Shown: positions 7,881 through 16,919 of the stretch, one piece after another | How the letters are laid out: each line of letters opens with the position of its first letter | Numbering within the stretch: position 1 is the stretch's first letter | Assembly: GCF_047238185.1 (NCBI RefSeq) | Contig: NZ_JBDFMI010000006.1 | Span: forward strand, 248,001-312,000 | Origin: Bacillus_AD sp047238185 | GTDB lineage: Bacteria; Bacillota; Bacilli; Bacillales; DSM-1321 | DNA length: 64,000 nt | Direction: 5' to 3' | Program-made: the position numbers and the translations under genes | Notes under the pieces: model-generated | Told to the model about the DNA's origin: nothing | The model's input: only the letters and a program-made list of their open reading frames with translations | Databases searched by the model: none

Positions 7881-10719
7881 CATTACCGTTCATACGGAAC
7901 TTCTGCAGTCCGGGGATTATTTCCTGACTGCCTACCAATATACAGGCGAATTGTTGCCTCCTGCCAAATACAGCAAACAGTTATTCGCTTGGGATGAAGC
8001 CAGTTTTTACGGCAGCTTCCTGACTGTCAAGGAAGTGGATGGCGTTGCAGGCATCGTGCTGAAGCCATGGGAATTAGTGTCCCTTTTCTCCCAGGACCGA
8101 TTCCTTTCATTCATCGACTGGCATTGGGATGATTTTTCTTTCCTTTGCCTTTCCACTGCACCGGCCATCAAGGAAAGCATCGAAGAAGGCGTGCCTGTTC
8201 CCGATTTCGGCAAAATGGGCGAAGATGGCCTATCATGGCATTTATCTTCCACAGTCATGGAGGAATTCGACGAGGACTTCTGGGAGCAGAAACCTGCCTT
8301 CCTGAATGGCCAAACAACACTGCAATTCGTCGACCGACTGTACAATAGCGCCATCGCCGAAAGCCTGCATGAAAATCCGGCAACCAAGGAAAAATGGGAC
8401 CATGCGATCCAATTGCTTAAAGCGTCTAATCTGACTGGCGAAGAACTGCGCCAATACTTCACGGAAGAACGCTGGAAGAAATGGATTGGCTATGAGGAGG
8501 ATAGCTTGCCATTCACAACCGGCCTCCGTTTGGTGGAACCGATTGAAGGAGAAGGCGAATGGTCTCTGGAAATGATCGTCCGATCCAAAAAGAAGGAAGA
8601 CCAAATCAAGCTGTATGGCCGCCACAAGCTTCCTAAGTCATGGGCAGAACATGAGAATGCCATACGCGCCGAAATGAAGAGCTGGTTTGATCTTGTACCG
8701 ATGCTCGAGGAAAACGGACATGTGAAGCAAAAGCTAACGGAGGAGGAAGCTTGGCACTTCTTAACAGAAGCGAGCGAGAAACTTCTATTCATCGGGGCAA
8801 CCATTTTGCTGCCATCATGGTGGACCGATTTGAAGAAATCTACGATGAAGCTGAAAGCCAAGGTAAAAAGTATTTCCTCCACTGGAACTTCATTCGTCGG
8901 CCTGCAATCCTTGATGGATTTCGACTGGCGCATCTCCATGAACGGAGCCGAGCTGAGCGAAGCGGAATTCAACCAAATGGTTGCTGAAAAGAAACGGTTG
9001 GTCTATATAAACGGACAATGGGTGAAGCTGGACCCGGAATTGGTCCGCCATATTCAAAAAGCGATGAAAACAGCCGCCAAAAAAGGAATATCCTTAAGCG
9101 ATGTCTTTTACCAGGAGCTGGCGGATGAGGAAGCTCCGGAAGAAGAAGAGGATTTGCACGAATTAATGAAGATTCAATTTGAGCTGAATAAAGACCTTCG
9201 CCGCCTATTCACTGCCCTTCGAGATATGAAGGAAATTCCGATAGCCGCCCAGCCTCCTGCCCTCCAAGGAGAGCTCCGCCCTTATCAGCAGCAGGGCTTG
9301 AGCTGGCTGTTGTTCCTCCGGGACCATGGCTTTGGAGCTTGCCTTGCCGATGATATGGGACTTGGAAAGACTGTACAGATCATCTCTTATCTGCTGTCCA
9401 TTCAAGAGCAGAAGGCCAAACAGCCATTGCCCGTCCTGGATGATCAGATGCCGGCGACAAGAGCGGCGCTGATTGTCTGCCCTACTTCCGTTCTCGGCAA
9501 CTGGCAAAAGGAGATTGAACGTTTTGCCCCTTCTCTGAAAACAGCCTTGTACTACGGACCGCAGCGCCCTAAAGGGGATGAATTCGAGGCATTCGTCCAC
9601 GACTATGACATCATACTGACTTCCTACGGAATGACTCATATCGATTTCGAGGATATGACATCCCTTTACTGGAATGCCGTCATTATTGATGAAGCGCAGA
9701 ACATTAAAAATGCCGGAACGAAGCAGTCCCGTTCTGTACGCAAGTTGAAGGGCCGCCATCATATCGCACTGACAGGCACCCCGATGGAAAACCGCCTGAC
9801 CGAGCTTTGGGCTATTTTCGATTTTATCAATAAAGGGTACCTAGGGTCCCTCGGCAAATTCCAGGACCGTTTTGTCGCAAGCATCGAACGCGAGGGAGAC
9901 CGTTCCAAGGTTCAGGAACTGCAGCGGATCATCCAGCCTTTCCTTCTACGGAGAACGAAAAAGGATAAGGACGTAGCTTTGAACCTGCCTGACAAAATCG
10001 AACAAAAGGAATTTGTGCCGCTGACCTCCGAGCAGGCATCGCTGTATGAGCAATTGATCAAGGATACTTTCGCTCAGATGGATAAGCTGAATGCCATCGA
10101 ACGGAAAGGCATGATCCTGCAGATGATCGGCCGCTTAAAGCAGCTATGCAACCATCCTTCCCTCTACCTGAAGGAAGAGGTGCCGCATAATATCCGTGTC
10201 CGTTCCGCCAAGCTTGATAAGCTGTACGAACTCGTTGATGCCGTGATGGAGCAGAACGAAAGCTGCCTGATTTTCACCCAATATATCGGTATGGGGAATA
10301 TGATAAAGGCACTTCTGGAAAAAGCGTATGGCCACAGTGTGCCGTTCCTGAATGGATCACTCGGAAAGAAACAGCGCGACAGTATGATCGAAAGCTTCCA
10401 AAAGGGAGAATTCCCGATTTTCATCCTCTCACTGAAGGCAGGAGGAACAGGATTGAATCTGACGGCGGCCAACCACGTCATCCACTATGACCGTTGGTGG
10501 AACCCCGCTGTCGAAAACCAGGCGACCGACCGTGCCTACCGCATCGGCCAAGACCGCTTCGTCCATGTGCATAAGCTCATCTGCACAGGCACACTCGAAG
10601 AAAAAATCGACCAAATGATCGACCAAAAGCAAGCACTGAACGACGAAATCATCACCAGCGAAAACTGGATCACCGAACTAAGTACAGACCAACTAAAAGA
10701 ACTCGTCTCATTGCAATAA
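7870..10719 (+). CDS. ywqA: SNF2-family DNA helicase/ATPase (YwqA-like)
   Basis: A 949-aa SWI2/SNF2 ATPase. The N-terminal half (about 1-440) is the bacterial SNF2-associated region. The helicase core follows, with Walker A in DDMGLGKT (about 491-498), the DEAQ box in IIDEAQNIKN (about 605-614), the LTGTPMENR motif III (about 636-644) and the C-terminal lobe with motif VI in QATDRAYRIGQ (about 886). Such proteins translocate on duplex DNA and remodel protein-DNA complexes without strand separation. An AAGAGGT ribosome site lies inside the end of the SWIM gene. The last gene of a two-gene operon, it is followed by repeats. Confidence 0.92.
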   Translation: MLTNITVHTELLQSGDYFLTAYQYTGELLPPAKYSKQLFAWDEASFYGSFLTVKEVDGVAGIVLKPWELVSLFSQDRFLSFIDWHWDDFSFLCLSTAPAIKESIEEGVPVPDFGKMGEDGLSWHLSSTVMEEFDEDFWEQKPAFLNGQTTLQFVDRLYNSAIAESLHENPATKEKWDHAIQLLKASNLTGEELRQYFTEERWKKWIGYEEDSLPFTTGLRLVEPIEGEGEWSLEMIVRSKKKEDQIKLYGRHKLPKSWAEHENAIRAEMKSWFDLVPMLEENGHVKQKLTEEEAWHFLTEASEKLLFIGATILLPSWWTDLKKSTMKLKAKVKSISSTGTSFVGLQSLMDFDWRISMNGAELSEAEFNQMVAEKKRLVYINGQWVKLDPELVRHIQKAMKTAAKKGISLSDVFYQELADEEAPEEEEDLHELMKIQFELNKDLRRLFTALRDMKEIPIAAQPPALQGELRPYQQQGLSWLLFLRDHGFGACLADDMGLGKTVQIISYLLSIQEQKAKQPLPVLDDQMPATRAALIVCPTSVLGNWQKEIERFAPSLKTALYYGPQRPKGDEFEAFVHDYDIILTSYGMTHIDFEDMTSLYWNAVIIDEAQNIKNAGTKQSRSVRKLKGRHHIALTGTPMENRLTELWAIFDFINKGYLGSLGKFQDRFVASIEREGDRSKVQELQRIIQPFLLRRTKKDKDVALNLPDKIEQKEFVPLTSEQASLYEQLIKDTFAQMDKLNAIERKGMILQMIGRLKQLCNHPSLYLKEEVPHNIRVRSAKLDKLYELVDAVMEQNESCLIFTQYIGMGNMIKALLEKAYGHSVPFLNGSLGKKQRDSMIESFQKGEFPIFILSLKAGGTGLNLTAANHVIHYDRWWNPAVENQATDRAYRIGQDRFVHVHKLICTGTLEEKIDQMIDQKQALNDEIITSENWITELSTDQLKELVSLQ

Positions 10720-10802
10720 GAAAAGCCGATACCGGTGATTCTTTTTCCATAGAAAAAGAATCAGCCATGCGGCAGAAATAAGACAATCCTTACAGGAAGC
10801 AT
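10714..10802. repeat. 89-bp direct repeat, copy 1
   Basis: It begins in the last codons of the SNF2 gene (CAATAAGAAAAGCC) and runs to GGAAGCAT. It is almost identical to 10989-11077, with visible differences at two positions (10730 and the hairpin loop). It contains an 11-bp perfect stem, GATTCTTTTTC/GAAAAAGAATC, with loop CATA, but no T-run, so it is not a standard terminator. Confidence 0.85.
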
Positions 10803-10864
10803 GCCTTTTCGCTTCCGAAAAGGAGTGGCTTATTTCCGAGCATGGCAGGTACAAGGCTGGATCA

Positions 10865-10990
10865 GAAGAAAAGCGGAGAGCGCCTGTTTAGCCCCGACAA
10901 GCTTAAGGCGGGGCACTGACAAAGGCTGCTCTTCGCCTTTGACAGTGGCTTGACTTAAGACCTCGAGGGGCTGGCGCTCGCAGCTGGACA
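10865..10990 (+). repeat. Dispersed Bacillaceae intergenic repeat, family A (full-length)
   Basis: The element starts AAAAGCGGAGAGCGCC and ends GGGGCTGGCGCTCGCAGC. AGCGCC...AGCCCC near the left end is complementary to GGGGCTGGCGCT at the right end, so the element folds into one long stem with an internal hairpin (AAAGGC...GCCTTT). A second, 3'-truncated copy lies at 25905-25992. It has no ORF and looks like a MITE or REP-type element; its mobility is inferred. Confidence 0.7.
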
Positions 10991-11077
10991 ATAAGAAAAG
11001 CCGGTACCGGTGATTCTTTTTCCACAGAAAAAGAATCAGCCATGCGGCAGAAATAAGACAATCCTTACAGGAAGCAT
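10989..11077. repeat. 89-bp direct repeat, copy 2
   Basis: This is the second copy of 10714-10802, offset by 275 bases and lying right after the family A element. It repeats the GATTCTTTTTC/GAAAAAGAATC stem. The first copy overlaps the end of the SNF2 coding sequence, which suggests that copy 2 derives from copy 1. Confidence 0.85.
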
Positions 11078-11090
11078 ATAAACATAAATA

Positions 11091-11126
11091 GCAAACCCCT
11101 GACTTCAAGCGAAATCAGGGGTTTTA
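11091..11126. terminator. Intrinsic terminator between ywqA and the HtrA gene
   Basis: AAACCCCTGA pairs with TCAGGGGTTTT around a loop of about 13 bases. Short T-runs exist on both strands, so it can serve both the plus-strand ywqA operon and the minus-strand htrA gene, whose stop codon is at 11133. Confidence 0.7.
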
Positions 11127-11132
11127 GTTATC

Positions 11133-12581
11133 CTATTCATTTCCGGTTTCATTGGCTGTATCCGTTAGCGTGACAATAATCGTTTTTGGTTCTCCATTCC
11201 GATACACTTTAAAAGTCGCCCGATCCCCGATTTTTAGATTCGTATATAGATATTTCCGGAAATCAGTTGTGTTTTCAATTTTTGTCCCGTTAACAGAAAC
11301 AATGATATCCCGTACTTGCATGCCAGCTTGTGCAGCTGCGGAATTCGGGTCAATATTTGTAACAATTACCCCCGCATCCACATCCTTAGGGAGATTGCCA
11401 AGATAAAAAGCAGGAATATCGCTGATGGAGCCTAACCCTACCCCTAGATAAACACGCTTCACTTTTCCATGTTGAATGATTTCATTGACAATCGGCAGCA
11501 GTTCATTGCTAGGAATGGCAAACCCTAATCCCTCGACACCGTCCTTTGATATCTTTAGGCTGTTGATGCCGACAATTTGGCCGCTCGTATTCAACAAAGC
11601 TCCTCCACTGTTTCCAGGATTGATTGCTGCATCTGTCTGAATGACGTTCAGGTCCCACTCGCCTGCAGAGGTATTTACTGAAATGGTTCTGTTTACAGCG
11701 CTGACAATTCCTTGTGTAACTGTTCTGGATAGGTCCAATCCAAGCGGATTGCCAATGGCAATCACTCCATCTCCTGCACGGACAGAACTGGAGTCGGCAA
11801 ATTCTAATACAGAATCTGCATACTTAGCTGGGATTTTTACGACGGCCAAATCGCTGAGGGCATCCGCCCCTATGAGCTCTCCGGCTACTTTCTTGCCGTT
11901 TTCCAACGATATTTCCAGTTTGCTGGCTCCTTCTATGACGTGGTTATTCGTCACAATATATGCATACTTGGCATCTTTCTTAAAAATGACTCCAGAGCCG
12001 GAGCCGCTTTGCACATGGCTATCCGATTGATTGGAAGGCTGCTGAGATCCCGGAAACAAGGAATTAAGGTCGTTTTGGCCCGTCTTCAGATTGACAATCC
12101 CTACAATAGCCGGTGAAGCTTTTTCGACCATATCAGCGATTGTCGGAATCGTTGCTGCCGGTTTTACTACCTTTACAGGGCTCGCCTTACCCGGATCACT
12201 GCTATGGGCTTCCTGATTTCCCTGCTGATTCTTCTCCAGCACATTCGCATAATCTGTGAAAGGGATGACCGTAAGCGTTATGGCTGAACCTATCACGCCT
12301 GCTGCAACTGCCCTGAAAAAGTGGCGGGCCTTCTGTTTTTTCTTCTTTTTTTGATTTTGCTGTTTTTCATAAAAATCATCTTCAAAAGAAAAAATCGGGT
12401 CCATTCTTCCTTCATCTTCTTCCCGTCCATTGACACGCTTGCAAGAAGGTTTTTCTCCTGCATAAAGATCCGAGCGGCTTTCCCCATGTATGTTTCTCTC
12501 TAGGAATGCTTCTTTGCTTTCAGATTTATCCTTATTTATACGCTCTGAACCCAGATTCGGGTCATTTGATTGATTCACCAT
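11133..12581 (-). CDS. HtrA/DegP-type membrane-anchored serine protease
   Basis: A 482-aa S1C protease for misfolded extracytoplasmic proteins. Long charged cytoplasmic N-terminus (1-86, with a lysine-rich patch at 78-86), one membrane helix (about 88-108), a proline/serine linker, trypsin-like domain (about 150-350) with H214 (TNNHVIEGA), D244 (ALSDLAVV) and S325 (NPGNSGGAL), and a PDZ domain (about 370-465). AGGAGG stands 6 bases before the ATG; the second codon is GTG. B. subtilis has three paralogues (HtrA, HtrB, HtrC), and which this matches cannot be told by eye, so no symbol is given. It is monocistronic, with a terminator on each side. A CssR-type site was not confirmed. Confidence 0.93.
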   Translation of the reverse strand: MVNQSNDPNLGSERINKDKSESKEAFLERNIHGESRSDLYAGEKPSCKRVNGREEDEGRMDPIFSFEDDFYEKQQNQKKKKKQKARHFFRAVAAGVIGSAITLTVIPFTDYANVLEKNQQGNQEAHSSDPGKASPVKVVKPAATIPTIADMVEKASPAIVGIVNLKTGQNDLNSLFPGSQQPSNQSDSHVQSGSGSGVIFKKDAKYAYIVTNNHVIEGASKLEISLENGKKVAGELIGADALSDLAVVKIPAKYADSVLEFADSSSVRAGDGVIAIGNPLGLDLSRTVTQGIVSAVNRTISVNTSAGEWDLNVIQTDAAINPGNSGGALLNTSGQIVGINSLKISKDGVEGLGFAIPSNELLPIVNEIIQHGKVKRVYLGVGLGSISDIPAFYLGNLPKDVDAGVIVTNIDPNSAAAQAGMQVRDIIVSVNGTKIENTTDFRKYLYTNLKIGDRATFKVYRNGEPKTIIVTLTDTANETGNE

Positions 12582-12738
12582 ACGTTACCTCCTGCCAGCC
12601 AATTTCTTCATAGTAGATTGTTTTATTTAAACCGAATAGTACCCGGACTATTTTCATATGTTAATAACTTCACAATTGTAAAGCTTTCTTTCGTTTTTCT
12701 TCGTCTCTCTTCTATCTGCCTTGTTTTTATTTTAAGTC

Positions 12739-12771
12739 TGCCGCATTCTTTCATATAGAAAGAATGCGGCA
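12739..12771 (-). terminator. Strong hairpin terminator after the ABC transporter genes
   Basis: TGCCGCATTCTTTC pairs perfectly with GAAAGAATGCGGCA (14 bp) around ATATA. It follows the ATPase stop by 14 bases. The following minus-strand sequence is A-rich rather than a T-run, so termination efficiency is uncertain; it may also stabilise the 3' end. Confidence 0.6.
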
Positions 12772-12785
12772 GGCCATAAACAGGC

Positions 12786-13451
12786 TTACTTCACAAATAC
12801 TAAATTTCCTGCATTCAAGCCCCAAAGTTCATCAACGTAATTCGTTACTGATTTAGAATGGGTGACGACAATCACACATTTGTTTTTCTCATGTGCCAAT
12901 GAAGCCAATATATTCATAATTGTATCTTCTGTCTCTTTGTCCAGATTCCCTGTAGGCTCATCTGCAATAATGACATCCGGATCATGCGATAAAGCTCTTG
13001 CAATCCCGACACGCTGCTGCTCTCCCCCGGATAACTTCAGTACCTTTCTGTTTGCTTTCTCACGATCTATTCCTACTTTTTCCAGCAACCCATAAGCATA
13101 TTGTTCCTTATCCTTCACTTTACTACCGCTTATGTTCATGGAAAGGACAATGTTTTCCAAGGCTGTAGCATTCGTCAACAAATTGTATCCCTGGAATATT
13201 ACGCCGATACTCTTTGCGCGATACGCATCCCGGTCCAGTTTCTCCATATTCATGCCTTTATAGGAAATGCTTCCGGATGTGCAAAGGTCCAGTCCCGAAA
13301 TGAGCGAAAGCATCGTGCTTTTCCCCGCTCCGGACTTACCCATTATTCCGTACAGCGTTCCGGAATTAAAATCAATGCTGATGTTTTTCAGTGTATCTTT
13401 TGAAGCGCCCTCATATTTATAAACGACACGGTCCATTTTTAACAAACTCAT
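12786..13451 (-). CDS. ABC transporter ATP-binding protein (MacB/LolD type)
   Basis: A 221-aa cytoplasmic ATPase partner of the permease just upstream. Walker A is GKSGAGKST (about 38-46), the ABC signature is LSGGEQQRVGIARAL (about 142-156) and Walker B is DVIIADEPTGNLD (about 161-173), with the switch H in VVTHS. The PTGNLDKET extension is typical of the MacB/LolD/FtsE group. The start at 13451 has GAGGTG 6 bases upstream; a longer frame to 13496 lacks a good site and would overlap the permease. It is the last gene of the permease-ATPase pair, 10 bases after the permease stop. Confidence 0.92.
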   Translation of the reverse strand: MSLLKMDRVVYKYEGASKDTLKNISIDFNSGTLYGIMGKSGAGKSTMLSLISGLDLCTSGSISYKGMNMEKLDRDAYRAKSIGVIFQGYNLLTNATALENIVLSMNISGSKVKDKEQYAYGLLEKVGIDREKANRKVLKLSGGEQQRVGIARALSHDPDVIIADEPTGNLDKETEDTIMNILASLAHEKNKCVIVVTHSKSVTNYVDELWGLNAGNLVFVK

Positions 13452-13461
13452 ATTATTCACC

Positions 13462-14847
13462 TCAATTCCTTTCTGAAAGTATTTTTCTTGGTTCAAATCG
13501 GGTTATATAAAAGATTCCCACTAAGCTGGAAACAGCTGCAAGCATTAGGGCAATCAAAGTAATCTGGCCGATAGCTTCCACACTTAAGCTAACCGTCAAT
13601 TTAGACAGAGGCTCCAATTGCTCCGCTCCGACAACCATCAATCCCTCACCTAAATCAGAACTGTCCTCAGCGTTCTCGATTTGATTTTGCAGCAAGCTGT
13701 CGGCGATAGGTTGGGACGAAAGTGCTCCAGCTCCAAGTCCTAAAGCCAGGCAAACCATTGTAATGACAACCATTTCCGAGAGAATTCCTAAAGCAACCTT
13801 GCCTTTTTTCATCCCCATCGCCCGCAAAACGCCAATCTCATATTTCCGTTCACGGATGGCAAGAGTGGAAAGCAGTATTAAAATGGCTGAACCAAGCACC
13901 AGGACAACCTTCATGAAGAGGCTTGAGATCTTGGCAAGCCCTTCGATCGGCCCCACCACTTGCTTATATCCCGCTTCATCTGTTGTTACTTTATAGTAAT
14001 CCGGCAACCCTTTTTGATGTAATTCCTTTGTAAATGCTGAAAGCATGGATGGATCCTTCAAATAGTATTTAGCATCCACAAAACTCATATCTTTTCCAAG
14101 TTCCATTTTCTCGGTTGTTTCCAAACTGGTCAGAATTTCGTTCCCTCTGTTTGCTGATGGCATTTTCATTTGGGCAAGTGCCGGATCAGGGATGGTATTA
14201 TCCATATAAATCCCTGTAATTTTCAATTCTTCTGTATTCGGTTTATTTTTTAACAAACTGCTTACCTTGATCGAATCCCCGACAGATAGCTTATTCAGTT
14301 CTGCGAACTGCTCGCTGACAATCACTTCATTCTTTTTTTTGTAGATCTTCCCTTTGACGATTTTTCGTGAGCCATTTTTAAAGTCGTCCGATATATTGGA
14401 TTGCGAACTTCCAATGATAAGCCCTTTTGCCGGGAGCATTGGCGATTGCTCCTGGCCGCCGGAACCTATCACCGTGTCGGAAGTCGCTCCTCCACCCATT
14501 CTTGGGGATTGATCTTCATCCAGCGCACGCAGCTTGGTGGTAAACATAATATTCATCTTAATGACTTTTTTTTGCAGCAGCTTGGATTCGCCAAACTCAA
14601 TTTGCTGTCTTGTGGTAGGCTGTTTAAATTCCTCCATTGGTACACTCTGTAATTTTTCATTATCATATGTGAAAGTAACCTCTGAACCGAAGCGCTTTTT
14701 ATATTCATCGATAATGGATGAAGTGGTTGTATTGATGGTGATCGATACAACCGTCGTAAAGATGATAGCAAAAATAATGATCGCCATTAAGCCATTTCTG
14801 CCCTTGTTTCTGCCGAGGTTCCTAACGGCGTTTGTAAATATATACAC
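13462..14847 (-). CDS. MacB/FtsX-family ABC transporter permease
   Basis: A 461-aa permease with one N-terminal helix (about 18-40), a large extracytoplasmic MacB_PCD-like domain (about 45-310) and three C-terminal helices (about 315-335, 360-385 and 425-450). The cytoplasmic motif ERKYEIGVLRAMGMKK after helix 2 is the FtsX-family coupling signature. It starts with GTG at 14847, 8 bases after GGGAG. MacB-type systems use ATP to drive periplasmic or extracellular substrate movement, not classic membrane import. Its own promoter carries the same operator as the upstream regulator gene, so control by that two-component system is likely. The substrate is unknown; peptide antibiotics or envelope lipids are typical guesses. 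Confidence 0.9.
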   Translation of the reverse strand: MYIFTNAVRNLGRNKGRNGLMAIIIFAIIFTTVVSITINTTTSSIIDEYKKRFGSEVTFTYDNEKLQSVPMEEFKQPTTRQQIEFGESKLLQKKVIKMNIMFTTKLRALDEDQSPRMGGGATSDTVIGSGGQEQSPMLPAKGLIIGSSQSNISDDFKNGSRKIVKGKIYKKKNEVIVSEQFAELNKLSVGDSIKVSSLLKNKPNTEELKITGIYMDNTIPDPALAQMKMPSANRGNEILTSLETTEKMELGKDMSFVDAKYYLKDPSMLSAFTKELHQKGLPDYYKVTTDEAGYKQVVGPIEGLAKISSLFMKVVLVLGSAILILLSTLAIRERKYEIGVLRAMGMKKGKVALGILSEMVVITMVCLALGLGAGALSSQPIADSLLQNQIENAEDSSDLGEGLMVVGAEQLEPLSKLTVSLSVEAIGQITLIALMLAAVSSLVGIFYITRFEPRKILSERN

Positions 14848-14890
14848 GGTATCTGCTCCCTTATTTGTTTATTGCCTTTTGACTGTCGCC

Positions 14891-14924
14891 AGTATATCAA
14901 ATCGAATGTTTACTGAATGTTAAC
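14891..14924 (-). promoter_or_regulatory. Response-regulator operator and promoter of the ABC transporter genes
   Basis: On the minus strand, GTTAACATTCAGTAAACAT (14906-14924) holds two heptamer half-sites 11 bp apart. Nine bases later comes TATACT (14891-14896), preceded by TG-A as an extended -10. The sequence and spacing match the site before the response-regulator gene (16726-16759) base for base at most positions. No good -35 exists, as expected for an activated promoter. Confidence 0.75.
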
Positions 14925-14937
14925 TTCCGATCCGTAT

Positions 14938-16029
14938 TCACTCCGGCAACCCCGGAAACGATAAATAAAAGGTAGACCCTTGCCCTTCTTCACTATCGAC
15001 CGTAACAAAGCCATTGCACAATTCACATACATGCGCAACCAGGCTGAGGCCGATTCCATAGCCGTCTTTATTCAGTTCGTTGACACGGTACTGATGGTTG
15101 AATATTTCTTCCTGCTTATTTTTTCCGATGCCGATCCCATGGTCAGTGACAGAAATGATAACACTTCCTTTCATTCGCTTCACCGCGACTTGTACAGGCC
15201 TTCCTTCCCCATATTTGATTGCATTATCCAATAGATTGCCGACTGCCCGTGTAATCCATCGTTCTTTTGCCAATATGACTGTATCGTCTTCTTCATTGAA
15301 AACAAATTCTATTGAATCAGACAGCTTGGAATACGTATCGCAGACGGAAGCGCAAACGAGGGCTGCATCCACTTCCCCCGTTGCAGAAATATCCTTGTTT
15401 TGGCTCATTATTAAAATATCGTCGATGCTGTCTGTAATGTAATCGAGGCTTTTTAAATATTCTTTGTTATCATTCAGTTCAAGGTTCGTCCTTAATATTG
15501 CAATCGCATTTTTTTGCTCATGGGATAGGTAGGAATTCAACCGTTTATAATCATTCAAGTGGGCATTGAATTTTTCTTTAATATTTTCATAGGCAGATAC
15601 CAATGCAGGGTCGCCGGTTAAAAAGCTGCTGTCTTCCGTTATGGCGTTCAGTTTTTCTGACAGGATTATTGTTTGTTTTTCCTGAATGCTCTTTAGCACC
15701 CTCCAAAGCAACAAGGAGGATACAATCAGAAAGAGGCAAAATACAACCGTGATAGGCATTAATTTTCGAAGAAACTGATCACTGTAATACTGGTCGAATG
15801 CAGACATATCCGTGATCCTCTCTGTATCCAGCGAAAAGTCGCCCCTATAAGCCTCAGCCAATTCCTGGCCCTTTAAAATATACATGCTTGTATCCGGTAA
15901 AATTTGAGCATTATCTGTTGAAAAAGGAGCCGAATATTGAAAGTAAAGGACCCCTATTATAAAGGAGAGAGTGATCAATAATGAATAAAGGAGAATCACA
16001 GTGCCAATTTTGACATTCATTCTCCGCAT
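14938..16029 (-). CDS. Sensor histidine kinase
   Basis: A 363-aa membrane kinase partner of the adjacent OmpR-type regulator. Two membrane helices (about 8-30 and 90-110) flank an extracytoplasmic sensor of about 60 residues. The dimerisation helix carries SHEQKNAIAIL with the probable phospho-acceptor H170. The ATPase domain has an N box (NLLDNAIKYGEG), a G1 box (DHGIGIG) and a G2 box (GYGIGLSL). The H-box HEQKN differs from the usual HELRTP. The first ATG, 16029, has AAAGG 9 bases upstream and overlaps the regulator stop by 13 bases, so the pair is probably coupled. The signal is unknown; neighbouring genes suggest control of the MacB-type exporter. Confidence 0.92.
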   Translation of the reverse strand: MRRMNVKIGTVILLYSLLITLSFIIGVLYFQYSAPFSTDNAQILPDTSMYILKGQELAEAYRGDFSLDTERITDMSAFDQYYSDQFLRKLMPITVVFCLFLIVSSLLLWRVLKSIQEKQTIILSEKLNAITEDSSFLTGDPALVSAYENIKEKFNAHLNDYKRLNSYLSHEQKNAIAILRTNLELNDNKEYLKSLDYITDSIDDILIMSQNKDISATGEVDAALVCASVCDTYSKLSDSIEFVFNEEDDTVILAKERWITRAVGNLLDNAIKYGEGRPVQVAVKRMKGSVIISVTDHGIGIGKNKQEEIFNHQYRVNELNKDGYGIGLSLVAHVCELCNGFVTVDSEEGQGSTFYLSFPGLPE

Positions 16030-16688
16030 AAGAAATAGCCTTTTCCACGAATCGTCTGCAATAATTCCCTCTCACTCGCCACTGACAGTTTTTTTCTCAG
16101 CCGAGCCAAATGTACGCGGAGGACAGAGGACATCGGATCAAAATTTTCATCGTAAATATGCTCTGCGATTTCCTCGGCCGAAACGACCGCTGGATGCTTT
16201 TCAGCCAAATACTCCAAAATATCGAATTCCTTAGCCGCCAGCGATACTAATTTCCCGTCAATCTTTACTGTCCGTGCAGCCGGATTGATGACCATATTTC
16301 CTACCGTAATGACAGGATTGGCCCGTCCATGGAACCGCCTAATTACAGCTTGAATACGGGCCCGCAATTCTACTAGCTGAAAGGGCTTCACGATATAATC
16401 GTCCGCTCCTAAATCCAAGCCGAGCGCCCTCTGGTCGATTTCATCCCGAGCTGAAATAATGATGACGGGTACGTCTGATTTCGAATTTCGCAGGAATGAG
16501 AGAATTTCCAATCCATCCAAGTCCGGCAGATTCAAGTCGAGTAAAATGACATCATAGCTGTTCACAAAAGCCTTCTCCTCGCCATCCATTCCTGAATAGG
16601 AAACATCAACATAAAATCCGGAGTTTTCAAGGCCCTTCTTTACCGACAAGGCCAGTTGTATATTATCTTCTATAATAAGCACTCGCAT
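16017..16688 (-). CDS. OmpR/PhoB-family response regulator
   Basis: A 223-aa transcription factor. The receiver domain (1-115) contains E7-D8, phospho-acceptor D51 in VILLDLNLPDLDG, T/S in IIISA and K101 region in YIVKPF. The winged-helix DNA-binding domain (about 125-220) ends LLQTIRGKGYFL. AAGGATGG lies upstream of the ATG. Its own promoter and that of the downstream permease carry the same tandem repeat, so it very likely regulates itself and the ABC transporter. Gene order is regulator, kinase, permease, ATPase on one strand. The overall set-up resembles peptide-stress detoxification modules, but the kinase has a real extracellular sensor, unlike BceS. Confidence 0.94.
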   Translation of the reverse strand: MRVLIIEDNIQLALSVKKGLENSGFYVDVSYSGMDGEEKAFVNSYDVILLDLNLPDLDGLEILSFLRNSKSDVPVIIISARDEIDQRALGLDLGADDYIVKPFQLVELRARIQAVIRRFHGRANPVITVGNMVINPAARTVKIDGKLVSLAAKEFDILEYLAEKHPAVVSAEEIAEHIYDENFDPMSSVLRVHLARLRKKLSVASERELLQTIRGKGYFLCGE

Positions 16689-16725
16689 GATAACACCATC
16701 CTTATTGCTATTTAAAAATGTATCT

Positions 16726-16759
16726 AGTATACCAAATTAGATGTTAACTGAATGTTAAC
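16726..16759 (-). promoter_or_regulatory. Autoregulatory operator and promoter of the two-component system
   Basis: On the minus strand, GTTAACATTCAGTTAACAT (16741-16759) is a direct repeat of GTTAACA units with an 11-bp period. After nine bases comes TATACT (16726-16731), with TG-G just before it (extended -10). It is about 50 bases before the regulator start. The same arrangement at the same spacing occurs before the permease gene (14891-14924). Confidence 0.78.
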
Positions 16760-16919
16760 AAGTCCATACATATACATTAGTATCCATAGAAATAAAGCCG
16801 TTATTCCTGAAGAACCTTATTCCCCATGGCGTTCTGCAATAAAGGGCAGACTTCAAAATTTTTTCTCCCACCTGTATTCACTTAGCATCCCGTACACAAA
16901 AAACAGGATGTTGCCAGCC

